DNA from: Candidatus Aegiribacteria sp.
Lineage (GTDB): Bacteria > Fermentibacterota > Fermentibacteria > Fermentibacterales > JCC-6
Reading direction: 5' to 3'
Assembly: GCA_030640155.1 (NCBI GenBank)
Contig: DAOWJX010000056.1
Coordinates: forward strand, 1-8,555
DNA length: 8,555 bases
Shown here piece after piece: positions 1 through 6,798 of the stretch. Below the pieces are notes generated by a model. It saw only the letters and a list, made by a program, of their open reading frames with translations. It did no database searches and had not been told where the DNA came from. Numbering within the stretch: position 1 is the stretch's first letter; every line of letters starts with the position of its first letter. The translations under genes and the position numbers were made by a program.

Positions 1-42
1 CAGGATGAGAAACGCGATAATTGTAAACCATACTGGGGGCAT
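1..42 (-). CDS. Start of a downstream gene, likely membrane or secreted protein (partial)
   Basis: An ATG at 42-40 overlaps the TAA stop of the penicillin-binding protein gene in the arrangement TAATG and opens a frame with no stop to the window edge. The 14 visible residues read MPPVWFTIIAFLIL, strongly hydrophobic, as expected for a signal anchor or first transmembrane helix. A GGAG Shine-Dalgarno sequence (53-50) sits 7 bases before this ATG. The overlap and the RBS make this a credible next member of the same operon. The product cannot be identified from 14 residues, and only the start is seen. Confidence 0.6.
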   Translation of the reverse strand, partial: MPPVWFTIIAFLIL

Positions 43-2258
43 TAGTTATCTCCATGATCTGTGTAATTCATATCGTATTCAGTGAAATCCGGTAGAGTTG
101 TATCCGGTAGAAATGCTCCGCCTGAGATATCGTGAAGAGTGCAGTAATACTGTGGTGCTGTTCCCTTCCAGAACTCCTCCTGCCTGGAATTCTCTCCGCA
201 GTATTCCAGGGCAAGTTTACCTGTAATTGTGCATATCACAGCCGTTTCGACAGAATTCTCCGAGGGGCCGGAGAAAGAGAGCGTTCCGTCAGCAGGGTTA
301 TCTCTGAAAACATTCTTCATGAAACGGGTCCAGATTGGAAGGGCGATACTGCTTCCGGATTGTCCTCTGTTGTTCGGCAGTCTCATTCTCACGATATGGT
401 TGTCGTATCCCACCCACACGCTCGTGACCAGATCAGGTGTAAATCCCACAAACCATGCATCAGCGTAATCACTTGTGGTTCCGGTTTTCCCGCCGGCCTG
501 TCTACCCGAATAAGGTCCTCCCCAGTACCATCTGCTTCCTGTTCCGGTTCCCTCACGGAGTACAGACTGCAGAATTGAAGTGATCAGGTAAGCACCTGTT
601 TCCGACAGTACTCTTCTGCCTGCTGAAGGCGTCTCGTTATCTTCAAGGACATTACCATACCTGTCTTCAACTCTGAGTATAGCTACAGCGTCCCTCGCGA
701 TTCCTCCTGTGGCAAAGGGAATGTATGCCTGTGCCATTTCCAGTGGATTAACCATGCAGCTGCCGAGAGGTAGTGAACTTACAACCGGAATTCTTGAAAC
801 GATTCCCATCGCCCTTGCTCTTGCAGCAACAGCCTCAACTCCCACAGCCATCCCAAGACGAACAGCTGAAACATTAAATGACCGGGCAAGAGCTGTTCGA
901 AGCGTAACCATACCATGGAAAGTATGATCATAATTCCTGGGGCGCCAGGAGCCTGGGGACAGTTCAACAACAACAGGCTGATCAAGAATAATGCTTCCCG
1001 GAGACCATCCCTGCTCAATGGCTTCAGCGTAAACAAACGGTTTGAAAGCGCTGCCAGGCTGACGCCTTGCTTGAACTGCGCGGTTGAATTCACTGTCACG
1101 AAAATCTCTCCCACCAACCATCGCCATCACATATCCTGTTTGTGGATCAACAGCTACAAGTGCTCCCTGGATATAATCAGGAGCTCCCGAAACAGTATCC
1201 CTTACAGCCTGCCAGTGAGCATATGAGCTTTCGAACCTGAGGCGTTCTCCATTATTCAGAAACTCTCCTGAGGTTGAATCCCACACCGGTTCCATTGAGG
1301 TCAGAACACTGTCAAGAGCCTGTTCAGCAAGTATCTGCACGTCAGGGTCGAGTGTTGTATGAACTCGGAGCCCCTGTTCGTAGACAGCAGACCATCCGTA
1401 TCGGTTAACGAGATATTTTCTGATATACTCGGAGAAGTATGTCCATTCCTGTTCAACTTCAGGACGATGGACATTAACGGCTAAAGAAGTTGAAATGGCT
1501 TCTTCCGCCTGCTTCCAGTTTATGTATCCTTCGCTGGCCATAACACGCAGGGCGATATTTCTCTGGGTAAGGCACCTGTCAGGATTCTGAAGTGGATTGA
1601 ATCCGCTGGGATTCTTTACCATCCGCACCAGCATGGCGGACTGTGCAAGTGACAGTTCAGCCGATGTGATCCCACCGAAATAGGTTCTTGCAGCGGCTTC
1701 TATTCCATAAGCCCCGGATCCGAAATAGATCTGATTAAGGTACATTTCAAGGATCTCATTCTTGCTGAACTGACGCTCGATCTCCATTGCGATGAACGCT
1801 TCCTGGATTTTCCTCTGTATCGTCTGATCAGGAACAAGAAACAGTCCTCTTGCAAGCTGTTGTGTAATAGTACTCGCACCCTGGCGGGAACCGGTTGTGA
1901 TATTAACCCAGGAAGCTCTAACAATCCCTCTGAGACTGATACCGCTATGCTCGTAAAACGTTCTGTCTTCAGTGGCGATGAAACCGTTGATTACCCAGAG
2001 TGAAACTTCTTCCAGTGTAACGGGGTACCTGTTCTCAACACACGCGGTTGCCATGAGGTTTTCCTTTATGTCGTATATCTGAGTGGCAGCGGCAGGCTCA
2101 TGACCCCTGAGTCCGGCGACAAGGAGGTTACCTCTCGCGTTGGTGAAGGCGGAACTGCAATCTCCATAAACCCGAAGCACAAATCCGGTACTGAAGAAAA
2201 TACCAATAATGAAAGCCAGAGACAGCCAGTAGAGAACAGCTATCAGTTTCTTATTCAT
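42..2258 (-). CDS. mrcA: Class A bifunctional penicillin-binding protein (PBP1A family)
   Basis: This 738-residue enzyme polymerises lipid II into glycan strands and cross-links the peptides on the periplasmic face of the inner membrane. Residues 5-28 form one N-terminal membrane anchor. The GT51 domain follows at about 65-245: catalytic motif EDRTFYEHSGI with Glu97, GASTITQQ (127-134), RKIQE (149-153) and the ILEMYLNQIYFG block (169-180). The transpeptidase domain spans roughly 365-650 with all three active-site motifs: S403-A-F-K406 (acylated serine), S460-F-N462, and K591-T-G-T-T. A tail of about 75 residues contains three cysteines (C676, C687, C706). Length is somewhat below E. coli PBP1A (about 850), consistent with a short linker between domains. 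The start at 2258 has GGAGG 10 bases upstream, and the lipoprotein stop codon is 5 bases away. The symbol refers to the family (mrcA/ponA); exact orthology is not established. Both catalytic domains look intact. Confidence 0.95.
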   Translation of the reverse strand: MNKKLIAVLYWLSLAFIIGIFFSTGFVLRVYGDCSSAFTNARGNLLVAGLRGHEPAAATQIYDIKENLMATACVENRYPVTLEEVSLWVINGFIATEDRTFYEHSGISLRGIVRASWVNITTGSRQGASTITQQLARGLFLVPDQTIQRKIQEAFIAMEIERQFSKNEILEMYLNQIYFGSGAYGIEAAARTYFGGITSAELSLAQSAMLVRMVKNPSGFNPLQNPDRCLTQRNIALRVMASEGYINWKQAEEAISTSLAVNVHRPEVEQEWTYFSEYIRKYLVNRYGWSAVYEQGLRVHTTLDPDVQILAEQALDSVLTSMEPVWDSTSGEFLNNGERLRFESSYAHWQAVRDTVSGAPDYIQGALVAVDPQTGYVMAMVGGRDFRDSEFNRAVQARRQPGSAFKPFVYAEAIEQGWSPGSIILDQPVVVELSPGSWRPRNYDHTFHGMVTLRTALARSFNVSAVRLGMAVGVEAVAARARAMGIVSRIPVVSSLPLGSCMVNPLEMAQAYIPFATGGIARDAVAILRVEDRYGNVLEDNETPSAGRRVLSETGAYLITSILQSVLREGTGTGSRWYWGGPYSGRQAGGKTGTTSDYADAWFVGFTPDLVTSVWVGYDNHIVRMRLPNNRGQSGSSIALPIWTRFMKNVFRDNPADGTLSFSGPSENSVETAVICTITGKLALEYCGENSRQEEFWKGTAPQYYCTLHDISGGAFLPDTTLPDFTEYDMNYTDHGDN
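50..53 (-). promoter_or_regulatory. Ribosome binding site for the partial gene at 42-1
   Basis: GGAG lies inside the last codons of the penicillin-binding protein gene, 7 bases before the ATG at 42. It supports reading the terminal 42 bases as the start of a coupled gene rather than as untranslated sequence. Confidence 0.55.
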
Positions 2259-2263
2259 TCCTT

Positions 2264-3805
2264 TTATTCCTCCAGCTCGATAGTATCATCAAAGGAGCTT
2301 ATTCTTCTGAAAAGAGGTTCTCCGAAATCATTGTAACCGAGGAAATAGGTGTATCTGCCATCATTGCCCGTAAAGGTTATTTCCCGGCAACCATCCCTGC
2401 CCGAAGGCTGAGACACGAATTCGGGATGATAGTCGCTCTCATAGTTTTCATAGGTTCTCCAGACGAGTCTATAACCGGAGGGTATACCCTGGAAAAGGAA
2501 CAGGTTCCCTGCCCAGTAGATAACTCGCTCCGGATCATTGTCACCGTTCATCTCAACGGCAAGAGCTCTCCATATTGATAAACCTACTTCGTTTTCCAAT
2601 TTCTGTTCCCGCTGATGAGGATCCAGGTCAATAATAACCTGAGCCAGTGGCTCATTTGTACCCGATGTAAGTACAACCCGGTAGGTTCGGGAGAGTGAGT
2701 CACGAGCTTCAACAATGTTACTGACCGACAGGAAGAAATCCTGGAAACCGGCCAGCCGCTCAACTTCCTGCTCAATATCGGGCTCAATCCAGATACCTGT
2801 TGAATAGAGATCCTGAAGCGCTTCATGACGAGTTCTCAAAACGGACTTGGAGATGTAAGACATCTCCCTCCAGATGTTTACGAATATTGAAAGGTCAGAG
2901 GGGATATCAATTAATCGAGTTTCAGCTCTATCCTTGATAATCTGCATCTTCCCTGCTCTTCTGATATTACTTAAAGCTAAGAGTGCATAGCTTTCCGGCT
3001 GCAGATCCAGTATGAAATCCTGGAAATCGGTTCCGGACTGAACAGCAGCATTCAGAGATGTATAGCTCTGAATAGAATCTATTAGACAATCATCGTATAA
3101 CATCCTGACAATCCGGAGTTCGGTGCGTACACTCGGATACTGAAGCACAAGATCAGCAAGCTGCTCAATTGTAAGCGAATCTTCCTTATCCGGAGGCAGC
3201 TCAATGCCAAACCCGTCGATTAACCATTTGTCATCATATAGAAGAAAATCAATCCGATTGATAGCCGGCTTTTCCATTCTTCTTATTGTGCAATAATAAG
3301 ATGTCCGTATTTCACCGGGACCTTCCTGAATGGAAGTAAGGCGGCCACCCGCGTCAAAAGCCCTCCATCTCCCGAAAATCTGCTGAGGAGAAAGACTGTC
3401 AAGTGGGAGAGAATCAGAAAAACCCGCAGTAAGAAGTTCAAAACACGAAGGATCGTTCATTCCCAGCATGTTTGTGAATTTCAGCGCCACTTCCATAGGA
3501 GCATCCGGTAACACTATTACAGAATCAGATATATGCCCGATTGTGTTTTCGTCAGGAACAGTGTCTTCATGAACCGGTTCTTCACCACAGGAAATGAGAA
3601 GACCAGTCAAAATCAGAACAAATAAAATTCTTAGGAGCTTGTCCGATAATGTGCATCGAGCAGAAGAGGCTCGCAGCAGAGATAGAATGCTCGGAGATTT
3701 GAAGAGAATACTGGAAGTATTTGACGCCAATATGCGAAGATCATAGCCAGCTGTGCGGGTTTTATGCCGATGCTTCATTGTCGGACATGCTCCTAGCGGT
3801 TTCAT
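2264..3805 (-). CDS. Unrecognised lipoprotein with an N-terminus displaced by a MITE-like insertion
   Basis: I do not recognise this 513-residue protein. The ATG at 3805 overlaps the ATPase stop (ATGA), suggesting translational coupling. A hydrophobic stretch at 59-72 ends in the lipobox L70-I-S-C73, so Cys73 should be lipidated. Gly at +2, not Asp, favours outer-membrane sorting if Lol rules apply. Residues 5-58 are encoded entirely by the inserted element at 3632-3795. Without them the protein would start MKPLRILFVLILTGLLISC, with the lipobox cysteine at 19, a normal lipoprotein signal. No in-frame ATG, GTG or TTG exists between codon 10 and the signal core, so translation must begin at codon 1 or 10. 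Residues about 98-205 have the feel of an NTF2-like or DUF4878-like fold (weak, by eye). Near 416-432 a NGDNDPE segment resembles FG-GAP/VCBS-type calcium loops (weak). The body is an intact frame, but export may be impaired by the insertion. Confidence 0.8.
   Translation of the reverse strand: MKPLGACPTMKHRHKTRTAGYDLRILASNTSSILFKSPSILSLLRASSARCTLSDKLLRILFVLILTGLLISCGEEPVHEDTVPDENTIGHISDSVIVLPDAPMEVALKFTNMLGMNDPSCFELLTAGFSDSLPLDSLSPQQIFGRWRAFDAGGRLTSIQEGPGEIRTSYYCTIRRMEKPAINRIDFLLYDDKWLIDGFGIELPPDKEDSLTIEQLADLVLQYPSVRTELRIVRMLYDDCLIDSIQSYTSLNAAVQSGTDFQDFILDLQPESYALLALSNIRRAGKMQIIKDRAETRLIDIPSDLSIFVNIWREMSYISKSVLRTRHEALQDLYSTGIWIEPDIEQEVERLAGFQDFFLSVSNIVEARDSLSRTYRVVLTSGTNEPLAQVIIDLDPHQREQKLENEVGLSIWRALAVEMNGDNDPERVIYWAGNLFLFQGIPSGYRLVWRTYENYESDYHPEFVSQPSGRDGCREITFTGNDGRYTYFLGYNDFGEPLFRRISSFDDTIELEE
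3632..3651 (+). repeat. Terminal inverted repeat, left end
   Basis: Twenty bases including the flanking TA. It pairs with 3776-3795 with mismatches only at positions 8 and 16 of the repeat. In the host gene it encodes the residues just before the lipoprotein signal core. Confidence 0.85.
3707..3721. repeat. Central hairpin of the inserted element
   Basis: AATACT-GGA-AGTATT is a perfect 6-base stem with a 3-base loop. Its centre (3714) coincides with the midpoint of the element (3713.5). With the terminal repeats, this suggests that the element derives from a long imperfect palindrome. A second small inverted repeat, CGAGC (3657-3661) with GCTCG (3669-3673), lies in the left arm. Confidence 0.6.
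3776..3795 (-). repeat. Terminal inverted repeat, right end
   Basis: Reverse complement partner of 3632-3651. It contains the ATG at 3778-3776 (codon 10 of the present lipoprotein frame), preceded by AGGAG at 11 bases, a poor but possible alternative start. Confidence 0.85.
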
Positions 3806-5514
3806 TCAACCCCCAATGTAATCTTTAACATCTCTTCCGGAGTAGTGATACCAAGGCGGACCTGGGATAGAACGTTATCATGAAGTGTGGTCATTCCCTG
3901 GTTAACAGCAATTCTCTTGATATCGTCTATTGTTGCCATTTTTGCTATTGCCGATCGTATCTCTTCACTCATCTCGAGAACTTCGAATACAGCCAAGCGC
4001 CCACGGTATCCGGTACCGCGACAATTCCGGCAACCCTTGCCGCGTTTAAGGTCAACACCGCTTTCCAGCCCTATTGATTCCCTTATCAGCTTTGACGGCG
4101 TGTACTCCTCAGAGCATTTATTACAGATTTTCCGAACAAGTCTTTGAGCCATTACCGCGATGAGTGTTGTCGAAAGAAGATACGGTTCTACACCCATATC
4201 AATCAACCTGATGGCAGCTGAAACTGAATCGTTTGTATGGAGAGTACTCAGAACCAGATGACCGGTAAGCGCGCATCTGATTGCGCTCCGGACTGTTTCT
4301 TTGTCCCGTATTTCCCCGACCATGATAATGTCAGGATCCTGCCTGAGAATGTATTTCAAAGCAGTAGAGAAAGTCAGATCAATAGCTGGTTGAACTGAAA
4401 TCTGATTGAACTCGTTTGTAACGAATTCAATTGGATCCTCTATTGTGGTTATGTTCTTTTCTTTTGTTGCCAGTGTTATCAGTGAGGAATATAGAGTTGT
4501 TGTCTTTCCACTCCCCGTTGGTCCGGTAACAAGAACCAGTCCGTTTGGCCTTTCAATAGCTTTTCTGTATCTGACTAAATCTACCTTCGTAAAACCAAGC
4601 AGCTCCAGATCCTGCATAAGCAATGCGGGGTCGAGAATTCTCAGTACTACTTTCTCACCGAAAGCCACAGGAACTGTGGATGCTCTTATTTCAACCGGTT
4701 TCCCCTCGAAATGGGTTCTGATTCTACCGTCCTGAGGTCTTCTTTTTTCGGCGATGTTCAACCCGGCAATCATTTTAATTCTGGAAAGGATAGGTAGATG
4801 CAGTTTCTTGGGGATTTTGTAGATGTCATGCAGGACTCCGTCAATCCGGAGTCTGACTACTGTACCTTCTCGGTGAGGTTCTAGATGTATATCGCTTGCG
4901 CGTTCCTCGAAAGCGTAATGAAGAAGATGATTGACAGCATTCACAATCGGGCTGTCAGTCGGCTCAACCTTCTTTGAAGTCTCACTGGAAACGTATCTCT
5001 CGAGATTGCCGAGATCAATACCGTCTTTTGAATCAATCTCTTTAACAGCGGCCGTTATCGAACCATGCAATCCGTAAAACTGCCGGATCACTCTTGCTAT
5101 TTCGGATGGTCTTCCAACGTAGACTTCAAGATCGCGACCGAGCTGATGAATGAGATCTTCAAGAGGTCTTGGATTTGTCAGATTGCTTGTTGCTACCATT
5201 AATACGTTGTCGTATTCTCCGAAAATAACAATATGATGCTTAAGCGCATATGCTCCTGGAAGCAGATCGGTTACCACCTGATAATCAAGTTCAAGCGGAT
5301 CAAGAACCTTGTACGGCAATCCGAGCATTCCGGCAAGAAAAGTATAAAGTGATTCTTCCGGAACAAGACCCCGATCAACGAGGATTTTAAGGGTGTTCTC
5401 ATCTTTAACATCATCGTATCTGGCAAAACGCTTAAGTCCGTTTTCAGATAGAATTCCAGCTTCATGAAGTATCTGCGGCAGAGTGCTCAGATCCAGATTC
5501 GGCAAAATATTCAT
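3802..5514 (-). CDS. PilB/GspE-family pilus or type II secretion assembly ATPase
   Basis: This cytoplasmic hexameric ATPase powers assembly of type IV pili or type II secretion pseudopili. With the start chosen here it is 570 residues, typical for the family. An N-terminal MshEN/GspE-N-type region spans about 10-150. The ATPase core carries Walker A GPTGSGKT (331-338), the Asp box ITTIEDPIEF (355-364), Walker B DPDIIMVGEIRD (393-404) and the His box GHLVLSTLHTND (418-429). C464, C467, C495 and C498 form the tetracysteine zinc site typical of PilB and GspE and usually absent from the PilT retraction ATPase. I start at the ATG at 5514, which overlaps the deoA stop as ATGA and has GAGGA 7 bases upstream; the frame is open to 5553, but that start would sit deep in deoA. 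PilB and GspE cannot be separated without the platform and pilin genes, none of which are here. Confidence 0.93.
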   Translation of the reverse strand: MNILPNLDLSTLPQILHEAGILSENGLKRFARYDDVKDENTLKILVDRGLVPEESLYTFLAGMLGLPYKVLDPLELDYQVVTDLLPGAYALKHHIVIFGEYDNVLMVATSNLTNPRPLEDLIHQLGRDLEVYVGRPSEIARVIRQFYGLHGSITAAVKEIDSKDGIDLGNLERYVSSETSKKVEPTDSPIVNAVNHLLHYAFEERASDIHLEPHREGTVVRLRIDGVLHDIYKIPKKLHLPILSRIKMIAGLNIAEKRRPQDGRIRTHFEGKPVEIRASTVPVAFGEKVVLRILDPALLMQDLELLGFTKVDLVRYRKAIERPNGLVLVTGPTGSGKTTTLYSSLITLATKEKNITTIEDPIEFVTNEFNQISVQPAIDLTFSTALKYILRQDPDIIMVGEIRDKETVRSAIRCALTGHLVLSTLHTNDSVSAAIRLIDMGVEPYLLSTTLIAVMAQRLVRKICNKCSEEYTPSKLIRESIGLESGVDLKRGKGCRNCRGTGYRGRLAVFEVLEMSEEIRSAIAKMATIDDIKRIAVNQGMTTLHDNVLSQVRLGITTPEEMLKITLGVE

Positions 5515-6797
5515 ATTACTTTCCTCACAAGAGGTTGAATCGGTTGATCCCAAACAAAAGCTTCGATTATCGAAAGTGATGCATTATATGCGGATTCTTG
5601 ATCTTCAGCGTGAACCAGTCCGAGAACCTCTCCATTCCTGATATCAGTTCCACCGGGAACAATCTGTTCCCATCCTGTGCTCGGATTAATCTTCTGATCA
5701 ACACTGTATCTGCCACCGCCAAGACTTCGCACAACCTCACCAAGCACCAGGGCATCGACACCATTCCAGAAACCTGATCGTCCGGCAGCGATTTCGAATT
5801 TCACCGGAGCCTCCGGAAGTAATTCGAAAGCGTTGACATCTCCCCCCTGCGCTTCGACCATGAGAATGAATCTGGCAAATGCATTTCCATTGTCAAGAAT
5901 TCTTCCGCAGTATTCAACGGCATCCGCTAATCCCGGGTATTTTTCAGGATACGCCTGCAAAAGCATGGAAGCGGTAAGACGAATCGATAATTCACGAACA
6001 TCCTGAGGCCCCTCTCCTCTGAGAACCTCAAGAGTTTCCTGAACCTCCAGAGCATTACCGGTCTTCAAACCGAGCGGGAAATCCATTCCTGTGAGAAATG
6101 CTTCGACTTGTACACCAGCCTCTTTCGCAATGTCTACGAGAGCTAATGCAAGTTCTGTTCCCTGCTCCTCGGTTTTCATGAAGGCTCCACTGCCAGTCTT
6201 GACATCAAAAACCAGAATATCCGTATTCTCAGCAAGTTTCTTACTGAGTATACTGGAGCATATAAGTGGAATAGATGTAACCGTAGCGGTAGCGTCTCTT
6301 AACGCGTAGAGCCTTCTATCTGCTGGAGCCAGGTCATCCGATTGACCTGTCATTGCTACTCCGTTCTCCTCCACCAGCCTCTTGAACTGCTCCATTTGAA
6401 TATTAACATTCATTCCGGGAATTGACTCAAGCTTATCAAGTGTTCCGCCTGTATGACCCAGACTTCTTCCACTTATCATGGGTATCCTCAAACCTGCGGA
6501 AGCAGCAAGAGGCGCAAGGACAAGAGAAATTTTGTCACCAACTCCTCCTGTGCTGTGTTTATCGGCAAGCGGCAGACCGTCTTCCCATTCAAGGACTGTT
6601 CCACTGTCCCTCATTGCAAGGGTGAGAGATATGGTTTCAGATGTGGAAAGACCTTTCAGATAAGCAGCCATCAACCACGCAGAAGCCTGATAATCAGGAA
6701 TCTCTCCGGAAGCAACAGAAGAGGCAAAATCGTAAAGATCCTGCCGAGTTACCTCTCTGCCATCTCTTGTGGCGGAGATAAAATCTGTGATCTGCAT
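5511..6797 (-). CDS. deoA: Thymidine phosphorylase (thymidine/pyrimidine-nucleoside phosphorylase family)
   Basis: This cytosolic salvage enzyme splits thymidine (and usually deoxyuridine) with phosphate to give thymine and 2-deoxyribose-1-phosphate. The 428 residues are family length. The glycine-rich signature SGRSLGHTGGTLDKLES occupies 109-125, and KHSTGGVGDK occupies 80-89. At a constant offset of 4 from E. coli DeoA, the known functional residues all align: Lys80, His81, Ser82, Ser91, Ser109, Thr119, Arg167, Ser182 and Lys186. Met107 sits where Bacillus-type broad-specificity enzymes carry Lys108, as I recall that literature, which favours thymidine preference over uridine. The C-terminal phosphorylase domain is complete. 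The start lies one base after the stop of the preceding gene, and the end overlaps the ATPase start as ATGA. No other deoxyribonucleoside catabolism genes are present, so this copy sits in an envelope operon rather than a deo operon. Confidence 0.95.
   Translation of the reverse strand: MQITDFISATRDGREVTRQDLYDFASSVASGEIPDYQASAWLMAAYLKGLSTSETISLTLAMRDSGTVLEWEDGLPLADKHSTGGVGDKISLVLAPLAASAGLRIPMISGRSLGHTGGTLDKLESIPGMNVNIQMEQFKRLVEENGVAMTGQSDDLAPADRRLYALRDATATVTSIPLICSSILSKKLAENTDILVFDVKTGSGAFMKTEEQGTELALALVDIAKEAGVQVEAFLTGMDFPLGLKTGNALEVQETLEVLRGEGPQDVRELSIRLTASMLLQAYPEKYPGLADAVEYCGRILDNGNAFARFILMVEAQGGDVNAFELLPEAPVKFEIAAGRSGFWNGVDALVLGEVVRSLGGGRYSVDQKINPSTGWEQIVPGGTDIRNGEVLGLVHAEDQESAYNASLSIIEAFVWDQPIQPLVRKVI
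5522..5526 (-). promoter_or_regulatory. Ribosome binding site that decides the ATPase start
   Basis: GAGGA lies within the last codons of deoA, 7 bases before the ATG at 5514. It favours the 570-residue form over a version 13 residues longer beginning at 5553. Confidence 0.7.
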
Positions 6798-6798
6798 G

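Larger units (their letters stand above)
3632..3795. mobile_element. MITE-like non-autonomous element, 164 bp including TA at both ends
   Basis: The ends are inverted repeats: taggagcttgtccgataatg at 3632-3651 and the reverse complement of taggagcatgtccgacaatg at 3776-3795, matching at 18 of 20 positions. A further block, GCATCG then GCA, recurs just inside both ends, offset by one base. TA at each end fits a 2-base target duplication: removing 162 bases leaves CGC-TA-AGA and restores a clean gene start. There is no transposase, so movement would need enzymes supplied elsewhere. TA duplication fits IS630/Tc1-mariner; the reconstructed site CTAA also fits the YTAR target of the IS427 group of IS5. 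Family assignment is inference. In the host gene direction the element is open in frame for 54 codons. Confidence 0.85.

Noticed and set aside
132..578. Open frames on the plus strand within the PBP gene
   Set aside because: They lie opposite strongly conserved PBP coding sequence and encode no recognisable protein; they are chance frames.
3651..3695. Short plus-strand peptide frame inside the inserted element as a transposase remnant
   Set aside because: Only about a dozen and a half codons before a stop and no transposase motif. The element is better described as non-coding on that strand.
5515..5553. An ATPase start 13 residues upstream, at 5553
   Set aside because: It would overlap deoA by 43 bases. 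The ATG at 5514 has a good GAGGA site 7 bases upstream and the same ATGA overlap used at the next junction.
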